64,000 nt of DNA from Artemisia argyi (GCA_030686995.1 CM060681.1:162775333-162839332); one strand, 5' to 3'. Positions 11,484-27,275 are shown, counted from the stretch's first letter. Numbers and translations are program-made. Notes: generated from the letters alone by a model not told the origin.

Positions 11484-12533
11484 ACGTACGTATATATTTG
11501 TAGCAACACAAACGTGACTAGCCTCTATCTTGGAAGGCCTAGGAGTCACGTAGCACACATATTTCACGATAGTTTTTACTTCACATGCATGTTACGAACT
11601 CATTTTTAAACTATACTCCATCGTATGAAAATTTTATAAATACTTAGAAAATATTCTAACTTTTTCACATATATAGAAACGTCCCAACTACGCTACAAAA
11701 CTCACGTATAACTTGAAAAATCACATAACAAGAGTACCATATTATTACTCGACCTAATAGACCACCTAGAAAACTATCACTTTCATTTAGATAACGTGTA
11801 AAAACAATCATCTTTCGACACATAAAATGATCCGATTTGAATCGGCATACACAAGGTTTTTCAATCCAAATTTAGTTATGAAAACTAATTATGTTCGAGT
11901 GGGCTTATTTAAGGCCCAACAAGAAGTAACGAAATATAAGCCCACTGGGCCCGTATGAAATATTTTGGAATCACAAAAGTAGCCCAAGTTCAGGCCCAAA
12001 ACATTTTTCATGCCCTCGCCTCTAAATTTTTAAATGGGCTTTTGTAGTGGCTCGTTAAGGCCCATAAGCTGGAAAATAAGCACTTTTATTAAATAAGCAG
12101 TTGAAATAAGCTTATTATGGACTTAATAAGCTACGGAAATTTTTATAAAATTTTTATAATCATTTTTCTAATTTTGGACTAAAAATGTAACGCGACGATA
12201 CCTGAAAGGACTAAAACTGCCAAACATTAAAAACTTGGACTAAAACTGTTAAAACGGAAAGTTTAGGATAAAAATTGATATTATATGATGTTCCAAGCTT
12301 AGATTGTAATTTTGGACAAGTAGTAGACTATAATTGTAAATTAGATACGAAAAGGACTAACGATGTAACGCTAACGCCGTTAGTATAAAAAGTATAAAAA
12401 TGAGAAAAGGACAAGGACCAAATATAATCTATTTGACATTCTTATTTTATTTTCTATTTTACGGCAACCATCACGTCATATGTATTTTATTACGTTTTAT
12501 TTATATATTATTTATTTTTACGTTAATAATACA

Positions 12534-12643
<110 letters not shown>

Positions 12644-14282
12644 GCGATATTTCAAAGGTTAATATTTTTACTTACGATTAAAAAGGTAAAACTTCGATGG
12701 ATATTTTAATAAAGTATTTTATCATATCATGCATGGCATAACAATTACAATGCACATCATCTATTCATCATAATGAATAATATTTATTCGTTATTCGTTC
12801 TTATTTACCAAATAGTATTTGGTTATACTCTCAGATAAATTTATTTATCAGGCTCCGTATCAAAAACGTTTCCATAATCGTTCCCATAAATCTCATCCTA
12901 CTTTACTTTTCATCATTTCCGTATCAATCAAGGTGAGTCATAGCCCCATTTTCAATAATTGTTTTAAACTCATTGGGGGAGATACATGTTTACATATACT
13001 TTGATAAATTGATAAGTATATGAAATAAAATACATGATTCAAATCAATTTCCTAATTGATATTTATTTAATATGATTTGGGATGTGATATATATACAATA
13101 CTTGACAAAATACTTAATTGAAATACTGATACTCATATGATAATGCTTCCAATTTGATTATTATGGTATGTGATATATATATTTTACTGATGAATTACTT
13201 GAATGAAATATTGATACTCATATGATAATGTTTCCAATTCGATTATTGTGGTATGTGATATACATGTGTTACTGGCGAAATACTTAAACTGAATTACTGA
13301 TACTCAGACGATAATATTCTCAAACTGATTACTGTGGTATGATACTTGATTATATGATGCTATTCTGAATGATCCCATTATTACCTTGATATTGCCTAAG
13401 TTACCTTGTCGCCATAAAGTCCCTCAATCATGAGCCATTAATCACTGTTAAGTGGGCGCGAATATAGTGAACAGATTCGAAACCTGTTTAGGACTGACCT
13501 CTTGTCCCACTAATACTTGATGGAAAGCCATTTACAAATGGTTAGTCGTATTAGTCGTGATACACTATATTCGTAGACAAATAGGAATTGGCAAATCACC
13601 TATTATTAGAGGGCAAAATTTATCATTGATTTGATAAAACACCTCTTTTGGTTAAGCTTGTGTGTCATGAGGCTTGGGGCAATATCTATAAAGGAAATGT
13701 ATGATTTCAACATATATTTAGATACAGCTGTATAGGAATTTGACCATACTTGAATTGTATATCTGATTAAATTAGCATCATGAGTTTCCAGCTCATGTTA
13801 GGATTATTGATTCCTTATTTGAATGTGATTGAATACTTATATGATTTATTTGTGATTATAGTCAATATACTCAATATTTGTTTCATTACTGTTTGTATTT
13901 TATCAATACCAAATATTCTGGAAATCTATCAAAATAAATGGTTTTCTATAAAACTCTATGAACTTACCAACCTTTGTGTTGACACTTTTAAGCATGTGTA
14001 TCTCAGGTAATTTAACGGAGCAGGACAAGACACGGAGTGGACATTTATTACTCTGATAAATTAAAATGGTGTAAAAATCAAATATGTCATTCTTTCAAGC
14101 CTTTATATCTTTTAATAAGATTTAAATCAAATGGTTCATCTTTTATCAAAAATATTATTTGAATGACAAATAACTTTCAAAAACGTTTCTTTTAAGCCGT
14201 TTTATGAGATTATAACTTCGATCCTCCCCGTAACACCCAAATTATTTTTCGTTGCGACAAACTTAAATTTGGGGGTGTTACA

Positions 14283-14302
14283 GATTGGCATCAGAGCTAC
14301 AG
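14283..14302 (+). promoter_or_regulatory. Primer binding site of the Tekay-like element
   Basis: GATTGGCATCAGAGCTACAG directly follows the 5' LTR. TGG(C/T)ATCAGAGC is the complement of the initiator tRNA-Met 3' end used by Tekay/Del elements. Confidence 0.8.
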
Positions 14303-14563
14303 TTATAGAGAATTAAATGTTTTCAAACATTAAAACTATAACTACATTTTCAAAATAATGATTTTACACCATAACATTTTATGCCCTCCGTGTCTGCAGA
14401 CTGCCATGCTCAATACTTTATCTGTTGAGATTATGTTACATACTTAATAGTTACTTTTACATAATAATTATCTTATCTGTACTGTTATATTTTTAACATA
14501 CAAAATCCTCATAAAATATTATTCTCGGTTACTACTGTAGCATGTCTTCAGGAACTCCCGTGA

Positions 14564-15370
14564 ATGTCAAAACAAATATCCATAATACTAATACATAATA
14601 AAAATTCTCCGAATACTGAAGATCCTTACGTACAAATATCAAAATCCCAACCTAATATAGAACTCACTCTGAGATCACCTCCATCGTCACCTATTCGTTC
14701 ACCTCTATGTCAAAGACTCAGGAGAGCTACTGAATCATATAAAGATTTGATTGGTGGCCAGGCAACATTCGAAGTTGGACAAGGTTCAAGCCAAGGGATA
14801 TCATGGACGAATGTTGAGCCAAATTCTCCGTTACCTTATACTTCAGATTCCACAATACCAGATTCTCCAAATAATTTATCCTCACCTAACTCTCCCGACT
14901 ACGATATAAGCACTCCTGAAACAATATGGAATCTTATTTATCGACAAGCTGGCATATTGGATGCTCACACTGAACAGCTAAAAGGGTTACGACCAACTCA
15001 ATTTGAATGGTACGACCGTAACCTTGACGCATTGTTCAAAAGGGCAGATGCTGAGAGGCAAACAATGTGTGAGTTAGGAATAAAGATTAATGAAATAAAG
15101 GACAACACCAACCAGGAACTTAGAAGTTTGGACTCCAGGGTTCGTTGTGCAAGAAGAGAACACGGTCATACACATGTAAGAATTGGAGATATTGAAAGAA
15201 CCCTATGGATGGCAAGAGATGCAGCCAGAAACCAGGGTCAAAAGATTGCCGCATTAGAGAATATGTTGGCAAACCAAATGAACATGTGTCAAGAACGTTT
15301 CTCAAACATGGAAGCTGCACAACTTGAACTTGAAAAAGAAGTTAGATATTTACGTCAGAGGCATAACTAA
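14564..15370 (+). pseudogene. Gag-like frame, N-terminal part (268 aa)
   Basis: Open frame of 268 residues in the element's interior. The N-terminal third is rich in Ser/Pro (PPSSPIRSP and similar); the C-terminal half is charged and likely coiled coil (residues about 150-268), ending LEKEVRYLRQRHN. No zinc knuckle and no enzymatic motif. An ATG 22 bases upstream (14542-14544), opening with Met-Ser-Ser-Gly-Thr-Pro as many plant gag genes do, stops at TAA 14596-14598 in another frame, so the real start was probably lost to a frameshift. I infer it is the N-terminal half of a split gag from position (after the PBS) and composition. Confidence 0.5.
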
Positions 15371-16027
15371 TTTTAAGTTTACAAGTTTCCTTGTTGTTCC
15401 TACTAAACCGAATAGATTTGGTTAATATTTCATGTAATGTTTAATAAATCTGAAACTTCAGAACGTGTAATCAAAACATATTGTATAATAACATCCTTTC
15501 TGTTATATCTCTATGTTATGAATCAATCTTTTCTTTCGTATCAATCATGCATGTAATGAATCCTCATATTTTCATGCAAAAATTTCATCATTTGTTATTT
15601 TCTTTGATAACCAAATGATTCTACACAGATCAATGGAGTATTAATAAAAGATCTTGTATCGTGTATCTTGCAAAAACAATCATACAAGTTATTAATATTC
15701 TGTTTACCTCTGTAATATTATTCAAATCTACCGTAAGATTTCTTACAAACTGTTAAGATTTCTTAAATTTACCATAATTAACCTAAAACTTTAAGAATCG
15801 TCTAAATACCAATTTTTGAAAAGGAATTTAAAGAATGAAGAAAAGATAATTAAACTTCAGTTTTAATAGACAAGTCGGTTTGTTCCTTAGTAATCCCATA
15901 TCAAGAGTTGATCATTGATAAATGATACAACAAAGACATATCTTGAAATTAGATTACAGTAGGGAGTCAATTCAGTCTATCATCAATGAAATAATTAACT
16001 TCATTATTTAAATTATTCTGATATTAT
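15371..16027. other. AT-rich spacer between the two gag-like frames
   Basis: No frame over 60 codons with coding character and no recognisable motif. Probably decayed gag or a leader of the second frame. Confidence 0.4.
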
Positions 16028-16750
16028 ATGGATTCTAATGTTGAGTTTCATTTATGTTTACAGAAAATGGACAACATGAACAATGCATATCAATCATCAT
16101 CAGAAATCACCATGACTCCTAGAGCTATCCAGAAATTGGTAAAAGACATAGTGTCGGTGGTATTAGAAGGGACTACCGAAGTTTATCCGAGAAGAGAGAC
16201 GGGTATACTTGGTAATCAACACCCTGCAAGTTTCATGAAGTATAGGCCACCTCACTTAAAGATTCAAGAAGGAATGATCAACCCTACCGTCAACCATCAT
16301 CAAGGAATTAGGCATGGAATTATACCAAATGGAAATAATCAAAAGAGGAAACTCCCCGAGATAGGAACCATCAATCCCATCTACTGCAACGTCATCAATG
16401 CTCAAGACCGTTATCGCAAACATCTAGAAGATCGTATGGAGTATCAACGTCAGCTGGAACACAATCAGAAAGCTAATAGAAATTGTCTCATCATACCTGT
16501 TACTGGAAGTGGTTATCGTGGAAATTTACCCTGGTGTCAAAAATGCAACCAGCATTACACCAGAATCTGTAGGGTTAAATGCACAAAATGTCAGAAAACA
16601 GGTCACCAGGCAATTAGCTACAGGACTAAGGACAGGAAAGTACAACCAACAACAATTGTATGCCACGGATGTGGTGGACAAGGTCATCATGTGAGACGAT
16701 GTTCAAACTACAATGTTAATTGGAAAGCCAAGACCTTTACAAGAAAATGA
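16028..16750 (+). pseudogene. Gag-like frame with zinc knuckles (240 aa)
   Basis: The C-terminal third has a Cys cluster typical of gypsy Gag nucleocapsid: CQKC at about residue 171, a degenerate knuckle CTKCQKTGHQAISY in which the last Cys is Tyr, and an intact knuckle CHGCGGQGHHVRRC (CX2CX4HX4C) at about 214-227. This is the RNA-binding part of Gag. No protease follows. Residues 1-170 are basic and of unknown role. As the second of two frames, it is either the 3' half of a split gag or a stand-alone nucleocapsid-like protein; similar arrangements are known in gag-only non-autonomous elements. Confidence 0.65.
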
Positions 16751-17453
16751 AGAATCTTTAAAGACCTTGATAGTATCGAGGGAATGGCAACTAGATTTAC
16801 ACAGATGAATAAATTCCTGTTGTAGATAAATAAAATCTAGTTTAAAATTTCCTAAGTTGTATCTCTTTCCTGTATTTCACTTCAAGTTACGATGGATGTA
16901 ACTTAAGTATAACAATAATCTTTCTATTGTATCGAAAAATCTCTCTTGTAATATTTCCATAATAATGATAGTCTAAGTTAATTTCAATTTCTGTCCCACA
17001 TATCAAATGACAATATAATATATTTACTCCATAAAATTCTGATTTATGACATGAACCCTAAAATTTTCTACTTTATTTTAAAAGGAATTACGTGTTATAT
17101 CATGAAAACAACACGTTGAACACCATCTAAAACAATTTATAGAAATATATGATTGAACCAAACATCACATCATTTGGTCCTCAATTATACATAGCCTGAT
17201 CAACTATGTCTAATTTAGGAAGAATTATGTTTTGAAAGGAACAATGATATTTTCAAATTTTTAAATAACAATCTTCATTCCAAAGCAAGATATAGAGCTA
17301 AAATAAACTGTTCACAAACAATACATTGAACAACCCACAATAAATACCTATCTTATCTCATCACCATTATGATAAGAAATCAACAAAAGTACAAGCAAGA
17401 GAACACAAATAATTCACAAAAGCTGATAAAAGACTCCAATAGAGAAAATTTTA
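16751..17453. other. Non-coding interior of the Tekay-like element
   Basis: AT-rich, no supported gene. The right edge is the apparent 3' end of the antisense gene: AATAAA on the minus strand at 17455-17450 overlaps its stop codon. Confidence 0.4.
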
Positions 17454-17937
17454 TTAAAATCCATAAAAATTAATACATAAACAAATAATTAGCATCGGAA
17501 GTGCTATCGTTACAATTATTACAATATAAACAAAGGAATCTTCAATAGGTTGATCCGCTATGAAAAATAAGACTCCCACCAACAAAACAATAGCAAGAGC
17601 CACCACAGGATGAATCACCTTAATTATGCTGAAAAATAAATATAAACAAAATATTAAAAACAATACTGAGACAAATTCTTAAACATAAAAACAAAACGAG
17701 TTTTATTCCTTATTCGTTACAAGTACATAGAAACATAACAAGAACTCAATTCAAAACAACCCTAGCTCAAGATTTTTACCCCCAAATCTTTTCGACGGTA
17801 ATGGCTAGGATAGTGAGGGGTACGACGAACATCAAGATCGCGACCAAGAATCCAAAGTCTTCATCCGGAACATATGCTAAGTAGATAGCGGCAAGGAAGA
17901 CATACACAATCGCTAAGATGGTGATGAGGTGCGGCAT
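17454..17937 (-). CDS. Antisense two-exon gene for a small multi-pass membrane protein
   Basis: Exon 1 runs from the ATG at 17937 to 17780, exon 2 from 17628 to the stop at 17456-17454. The intron (17779-17629, 151 nt) starts GTAAAAAT and ends TTTATTTTTCAG, and splicing preserves frame, giving about 110 residues. Unspliced, exon 1 alone would stop after 53 residues just inside the intron. Each exon encodes two hydrophobic segments around a short acidic loop: exon 1 has AYVPDEDFGFLVAIL, exon 2 has ADQPIEDSFVYIVII. The halves resemble one another (shared P-x-E-D before the second helix), so the protein looks like an internal duplication with about four membrane helices. I recognise no named family. 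The gene runs against the host element and has its own TATA box upstream and AATAAA at its end. Splicing is predicted, not shown. Confidence 0.55.
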
Positions 17938-17994
17938 TTTGAGATGGAAAATGGGAGAAAAATGGTTGATGGAAGAAGTGGAAATTGGAAGTGG

Positions 17995-18043
17995 TATATA
18001 TAGGCTAGAATATAGCCGTTGGGTACTATTCCCGACCGTTGGA
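17995..18043 (-). promoter_or_regulatory. Antisense promoter: TATA box with MSA-like motifs
   Basis: On the minus strand TATATATA (18002-17995) lies 58 bases before the ATG. Just upstream of it are CCCAACGGCTA (18023-18013) and TCCAACGGTCG (18043-18033). The first fits the plant mitosis-specific activator (MSA) consensus YCYAACGGYYA at all 11 positions, the second at 10. MSA elements bind three-repeat MYB factors and drive G2/M transcription in cyclin B-type genes. Function here is inference. Confidence 0.5.
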
Positions 18044-18273
18044 CACTATACACTAGCCATTATTTCATTATTCATGACCACTATTTTCAATATTCACAAC
18101 CCTTAAATACGTCAGTTACCTTGTCTTGTTTGGTACAAGTAAATCTAACTGAATCACGTTTCCTAAATTTTAGGAATAAAAATCTCTCAACAACCTCTGT
18201 TCAAAAATTCTTTATTCAAGTAATCACATTAAATTTGAATTTCGAGACGAAATTCAGAATGACATGTGGGTAC
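18044..18273 (+). other. 3' internal end of the Tekay-like element
   Basis: The segment AATTTCGAGACGAAATTC (18237-18254) is the inverted motif usually found before the polypurine tract of Tekay/Del elements. The tract itself is weak (ATGTGGGTAC before TGTAAAACC). Confidence 0.55.
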
Positions 18274-22233
<3,960 letters not shown>

Positions 22234-22283
22234 CATATCGTCACACATTTTTGGCGTGACGAATACAACTTTTTGTACCAGTG
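22234..22283. mobile_element. Right terminus of CACTA element 1
   Basis: After the retrotransposon's CATAT duplication the CACTA subterminal sequence resumes (CGTCACACATTTTTGGCGTG) and ends TTTTTGTACCAGTG. Its reverse complement CACTGGTACAAAAA matches the terminus of CACTA element 2 (CACTAGAACAAAAA) with CACTG for CACTA. Confidence 0.65.
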
Positions 22284-22885
22284 AGAGCAATTTCAACAGA
22301 TTGAAAGTTAGATCTTGATAATAGCCTCCTAACTCATGTAAAGTGTTCATCTACTTTTGAACTTCGCCATTCCCCCTATAATAAATGAAGAATCAAAGAT
22401 CAAACGAACCACATAAGTTTCAGTAAGATACAATTATCATAAAAATAACTAATTTTACTTAAAGTAGACCGTGGGTTTCAATTCTTCGACAGCATATTCC
22501 ATTTGAGCATCTAAAACTGACGGCTCCTCTTCAATCGCAATTCTACCATCAATTGTAACATCCATATCAAGACTAACCCCTTTTCTACATAATCATTCTG
22601 TTCAAAATGCTGCCTCTTATCTTTCTTTCAAAACCGAAAGAGCATGTTGTCTTCTCTTTTGTACAATAACATTCCTAACTACAATCCCCTCAAACCAATT
22701 TATTTCACAATTTGCTTACAATTTAAGCAATACATGAGTACAGGCGACAAGATGTGCAAGGCAACCGTTTTGTACCACAGTTCAAAATTAGCCTTCCCGC
22801 ATCATTTTTAATAAACCCATTAGGTGTTTCCATATATGAAAATCCCAAGAGAATGAAATAAATTGAAAATTTGTAAACCAGTTAC
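22284..22885 (-). other. Possible exon remnants, unidentified
   Basis: On the minus strand a stretch at about 22580-22462 could encode a short acidic C-terminus ending ELKPTVYFK before a stop, and one at about 22370-22284 encodes HELGGYYQDLTF. Neither is recognised and splice borders are uncertain. Confidence 0.25.
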
Positions 22886-23236
22886 CTTAAAACCCCTATA
22901 ACATATTCATCAATGAAGTTAAAAGATCGAGTTTGATGCCCATCTCCCGGAAATTCAAGCATGTCAGGCCTTTTCTGCAGAGAGCAGAAGGTGCTTTCTC
23001 CTTTCAACCTGTAAGTGTTACGATGTAAAAAAAACAAAAAATTTAGTTTCTTGTGAAAAATTCACGTAAAATAAAGACCAAAATGTATCAATTGTGTTAC
23101 AACTTACAAAATTGATTGTACCTTTCCATGTACCCAAGATGTTGTGACAGCGAACAGTTTTGCATTCGATTCCAAAGTCTTTGGTACATGGCCTACACAA
23201 CTTCTCAGTTGCTAGTATCTCCAAACCGTAAACATC
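22886..23236 (-). pseudogene. GDP-mannose 3,5-epimerase pseudogene, two exons
   Basis: Exon A (23236-23122, acceptor TTCAG, donor GTACAA) encodes DVYGLEILATEKL...CTKDFGIEC...LGTWK, which matches the GME region DAYGLEKLATEELCKHYTKDFGIEC...GTWKGG. Exon B (23008-22886, acceptor TTACAG, donor GTAACT) holds EKAPSALCRK, then in a shifted frame GDGHQTRSFNFIDEY and GVLR, matching EKAPAAFCRK...GDGKQTRSFTFIDECVEGVLR. Breaks seen: residues are missing before GTWK, the first Gly codon after the intron is TGA, and a frameshift lies mid exon B. The functional enzyme makes GDP-L-galactose for ascorbate synthesis. Retained introns mean this copy arose by DNA transfer, not retroposition. Confidence 0.75.
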
Positions 23237-24436
23237 CTGAAGTTAAATTGAAAATGGTATAGTTAAAACATTTTGCGTTAAAATACATGAAAATTAGTTT
23301 TAAAACAGTACTAATGGCATACACCAACAAAAACTTTGATGCAAATACATAAAAAGTTATTTTATTTTACACATGTATCATGAATATACATCCGAATTAG
23401 GTGATTAGACTCAAAATCTGGCGATTCATCCCAATGGTAAAAGACTTACCAAGTGCTGGCCACAACTGATACAGTTTTTCATCTGACAACTAATATGTAT
23501 CTCCTATTAAAAACAACCGAAATTAAAGAAAAATAAGAAGCTATACAACCTTACCACACTTCCAATTCTCTTAGGTCTTTCATCAAACATATTTTAGGCA
23601 CAATTCCATCTACAATTTCTGCACCATTAACCACAACACAACCCGACAACCCCTTTTTCCCATTGTTTATCCATCATCAAACACATTCGAACTCCTCATC
23701 TTTCACTATTCCTATTACAAAAGAGCATAACACTATCATGATAGATTTTTTAAACCCATAACTAAAGTTAAAATTCAAACCTTCAAAAGAAATCTTTGAA
23801 AGAAATTTATGATAATGTATTCCAAAACACAACTAAATGAAATCAGTTACATAGTATTGTGTTGGCAACAACCACTGCCTATGAACTGGTTGGTGATGAG
23901 CGGCACGTATAATAACCGAACCCAAATTGTTGATTTTCTCTCCGAATCGTGTGTTTTAATTTTTGTATTTTTTTATAAAAAAAAATCTTGGGTGCAAAAT
24001 TAGTTTGGTTAATTGATTAAGGTAGAATAACAACCATGAGCCAACAGACATAAAGGCGGTGGTGAAAGTGTGGATGAATCTGGAACATACTGGATGAACT
24101 AAAACATATCTAGATGTGTCGTATATTAGCAAAGGGTTAGGTTAAATAAGCAACTGTTTCTGCTATTAAAGGGTCATTACGTGAAAACGGGGTGAACAGG
24201 AAAAGAGGCAACACCTTTGGGCCAATGAGAAAGTGGCATACGGTCCACTAAAGTACTGTTGGGCTATTGTTTGTACTTTAGAATTAATCAGGAACCAATA
24301 AGGAAACAAATTAGATGAAAATAGACGCTTTAAGAAATTCCAAATTGCCCCGTGCAAAAATGCTCTTTAGTATATATTATAATAGATAGTATAGTTTTCG
24401 TCAAATGGTAATCTTCTATTTGAATTCGATTATCAT
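23237..24436. other. Non-coding, no feature recognised
   Basis: Short frames on both strands show no family resemblance. More decayed exons next to the GME pseudogene are possible, but I cannot place any. Confidence 0.4.
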
Positions 24437-24794
24437 GGGTGTGTTTGGTAGCAAGTATAAAAAAGCATTTTTGAGCAATTAGCATTTAGCATTTAGCGTT
24501 ATTGGTTGTATGCTTGTTTGGAATGATCAGCAGTTAGCATTTATGAAAGGAAAAAAAGGATAAATGCAAAATGCTCTTTGGAATAGCATTTTAAGAGCAG
24601 TGGAATTAAAATATTACTTAAATACCCCAAGCAACTTATTTAAAGAGTTTATATTTGAATATGTATGCCCTTTTATGTCATTTTACACATTACTATTACA
24701 ACTACAACTACTCTATCAAACACTTTTATAAAATAAACTGCTACTGCTAACTGCTTATGGCTAACTGCTACTGTTAATTTTGACAAACATACCC
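24437..24794. mobile_element. MITE-like element (358 bp)
   Basis: The ends GGGTGTGTTTGGTAGCAAG and (reverse complement) GGGTATGTTTGTCAAAAT form imperfect inverted repeats. CAT flanks both sides (24434-24436, 24795-24797). The interior carries short direct repeats (TTAGCATTTAGC; GCTACTGCTAACTGCT). GGGTGTGTTTGG ends are usual in Tourist-like plant MITEs, though those prefer TAA/TTA targets. Confidence 0.5.
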
Positions 24795-25125
24795 CATGTG
24801 TCACATTTTTGTCATACTATATGCATAATGCATTTTGTGCAAAAAGCATTACCATTTAAGTGCGTGACTTTGCTATGTGTGTTGATGTGCATGCTAAAAG
24901 AGCACAGTGAGGGAATGAATCACACTCCAAACGCACCCACTAGAACCAATGGTGTCGCCATTAGCCATACCACCCAACTCGCCATCGTCTCGCCAAACGC
25001 ACCTCCGCCAGCTAAATGGCTTGCACCATTGGAAAAAAAAGTTATTGTTTTCTTTTCTTATTTTTTTTTTCAAATTTGAAAAAAAAAATGTAATGGATAG
25101 ATTTTTTAAAATACCCCTTTTCAAC

Positions 25126-25133
25126 TATAAATA
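25126..25133 (+). promoter_or_regulatory. TATA box of the gene broken by CACTA element 2
   Basis: CTATAAAT lies about 120 bases before the ATG at 25249; the intervening 5' leader is AT/C-rich as expected. Confidence 0.45.
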
Positions 25134-25316
25134 CCCATTTTTAACTAAACAAATTTCATACATTTAACCCAAATCACAAGTTCAATACACTTTTTCATAC
25201 ATTCTTATCTACTCTTTCAGATTTTATACTCTTTTCTTTCCAAAAAACATGGCTTTTAATCTCCCACACACTGTCAAAGAAATCAATGATGGCATTCAGA
25301 AACTGATTGACGTTGA

Positions 25317-26345
25317 CACTAGAACAAAAAGTGGAATTGGTTACACCAAATATGTGTGACGATATACATATAGTCACACATGGTTTTTTCGTGTGTGTGA
25401 CTAAAGGTGGTGTGACCATAGGGTACCTACGGTCACATGTTTTGGTTCTTTTTAGTCTCACTTACAAAAGAGTAACCAAAACGTTAAAATGTGTGACTAA
25501 ATAGGTACAATTTTAGTTGGATTAATCAGCTTTGTGTGACCAAAAACTCTTATAGTCACACGAAGCATTTTCTTTTTGTATATTTAGTCACATACAATTA
25601 ACCATAAAGTGGCCAAAAGTGTTAATAAGTGTGACCATATGGTGTTGAAAGTGAAGAAATGTATGGTTTGTGTGACTATAGATCATCCAATTGCCACATA
25701 AATTTGGTTTTTGTGTGGCCTTTTGTACCATTTAGTCACACAATCATGTTTCTTTTAGGTATTTAGTCACATACAATTAATCATAAAGAGGTCAAAAATG
25801 TGAATAAGTGTGACCATATGTTCTTTAAAGTGAAGAAATGTGTGGTTTGTGTGACTATTGATCATCCAATGGCCACATGAATTGTATGTTTGTGTGGCCT
25901 TTTGTTACATTTAGTCACACAAAGCATTTTTCTTTTGGGTATTTAATCACATACAATAAATCATAAAGTGGCCAAAAGTGTGAATAAATGTGACCATATG
26001 GTGTTTAAAGTGAAGAAATGTGTGTTTTGTGTGACTATTGATCATCCAATGGCCACATGAATTTTATTTTTGTGTGGTCTTTTGTTACATTTAGTCACAC
26101 AAAACATTTTTCTTTTGGGTATTTAGTCACATACAATAAATCATAAAGTAGCCAAAAGTGTGAATAAGTGTGACCATATGGTGTTTAAAGTGAAGAAATG
26201 TAAGCTTTGTGTGACTATTGATCATACAATGGCCACATAAATTGTATATTTGTGTGGCCTTTTGTAACATTTAGTCACACAACGAATTAAGCAAACAATG
26301 ACCAAAAGTGTTAATAAATGTGACCATATGCATCTTTTAGTCACA
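25317..26345. repeat. Left subterminal repeat array of CACTA element 2
   Basis: About five units of roughly 170-180 bp with AGTGTGAATAAGTGTGACC, GTGAAGAAATGTG, GTGTGACTATTGATCATCCA and ATTTAGTCACACAAAGCATT. Same family as 9001-10258 in reverse complement. Confidence 0.9.
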
Positions 26346-26459
26346 TTTAATAAATCAATATATATCAAAACAAATTCAAATACTAGTATATATCAAAACA
26401 AATTCAAATACAATAAAATTGGAATGTATATAACTTATCCAAATATAAAATTGTAATAT

Positions 26460-26622
26460 TGTACATAATAAAATTCTCAATAATTTAAAGACTTCTGACT
26501 CTTCTTCTTAGCTTGCCTTTGCATGGCATCACTAGAGACGTAAACGTTTTTGCGCTTCGTTTGTAATTTACGTGCAGTTTTGTTCTCACCAATCATTTGT
26601 ATGGTATTTGGTGGTGTTGCCT
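26460..26622 (-). pseudogene. Terminal exon inside CACTA element 2
   Basis: After an acceptor-like TTTCCTACAG the minus strand stays open for about 45 codons (starts ATPPNTIQMIGENKTA, contains KLQTKRKNVYVSSDAMQRQ, ends KKSQKSLNY-stop). The basic C-terminus resembles the last exon of CACTA accessory proteins in style, but I have no firm match. It could instead be a captured host exon. Confidence 0.4.
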
Positions 26623-26708
26623 GTAGGAAACAAAATCCGCGTGTAGCAAACACTTTATTAAATATGCAGAATTATATATATGTAGGTTGATAAAACACAT
26701 GTACGTAC

Positions 26709-26850
26709 CTTTGGATCCAAAACCACTTGATTCTTTCGCCATGCAAAAAAACCACCTATTGATCCTCAAATTCCTTCTTTCAAGCAGCTTCATGACAAAC
26801 ATACTCTTCTTCGTGCTGATCCAATGTTTCTTCCAACTGAAGCACCTAAA
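26709..26850 (-). pseudogene. Decayed exon inside CACTA element 2
   Basis: Bordered by TTTTAG and GTACGTAC. In one frame it reads LQLEETLDQHEEEYVCHEAA, then a stop, KKEFEDQ, another stop, then VVFLHGERIKWFW: a coiled-coil-like stretch with two nonsense codons. Family unknown; a CACTA-encoded protein is possible. Confidence 0.4.
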
Positions 26851-27174
26851 AATGAATTCATCATAAACACACACACATATTAACATTATGACTCCATGAA
26901 CAACTAATATGCCATCTTGTAACAAGCTGTTATAAAACCATGTTTATTTAAGTGTACATGTTATGAAAGTTTTAATTGTTTATCTCTAAACAAGCTGTTG
27001 TGAAATCAAATGAGATATTCAGTTTATGAAATCCATAAAACAGTATACATTTTAAGCTATAAAACAAGTTGTTAAATATGAAGGACATGCGATAAGACCT
27101 TTGGCAAGGACGCTCATAAACCATAATCATTAACACGATAATGAGGATAAAAGAAATTAGTATTTAGTCACAAA

Positions 27175-27275
27175 CCTTCAGAAGTCTGGCCAAGAATTAT
27201 CTCACTTCCACACCTAATCATGATTGTATCTTCAGTTGGAACATTATTCCCATCAACAAAAATCAAATTTGAACT
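27175..27275 (-). pseudogene. Captured exon, possibly FHA-like
   Basis: A TGCAG acceptor and GTTTGTGA donor border a frame reading NLIFVDGNNVPTEDTIMIRC then GSEIILG. The (N/G)xxFVDGxxV and later GSEI pattern recalls forkhead-associated domains, but the fragment is too short to be sure. Confidence 0.25.

Noticed and set aside
13780..14010. 76-residue hydrophobic frame present in both LTRs (also 21731-21961)
   Set aside because: Both copies exist because the LTRs are duplicates. The two differ at replacement sites and I see no start context or motif, so conservation is not evidence of coding.
24166..24357. 63-residue minus-strand frame beginning MHGAIWNFLKRL
   Set aside because: No motif, no promoter or splice context, no resemblance to a known family.
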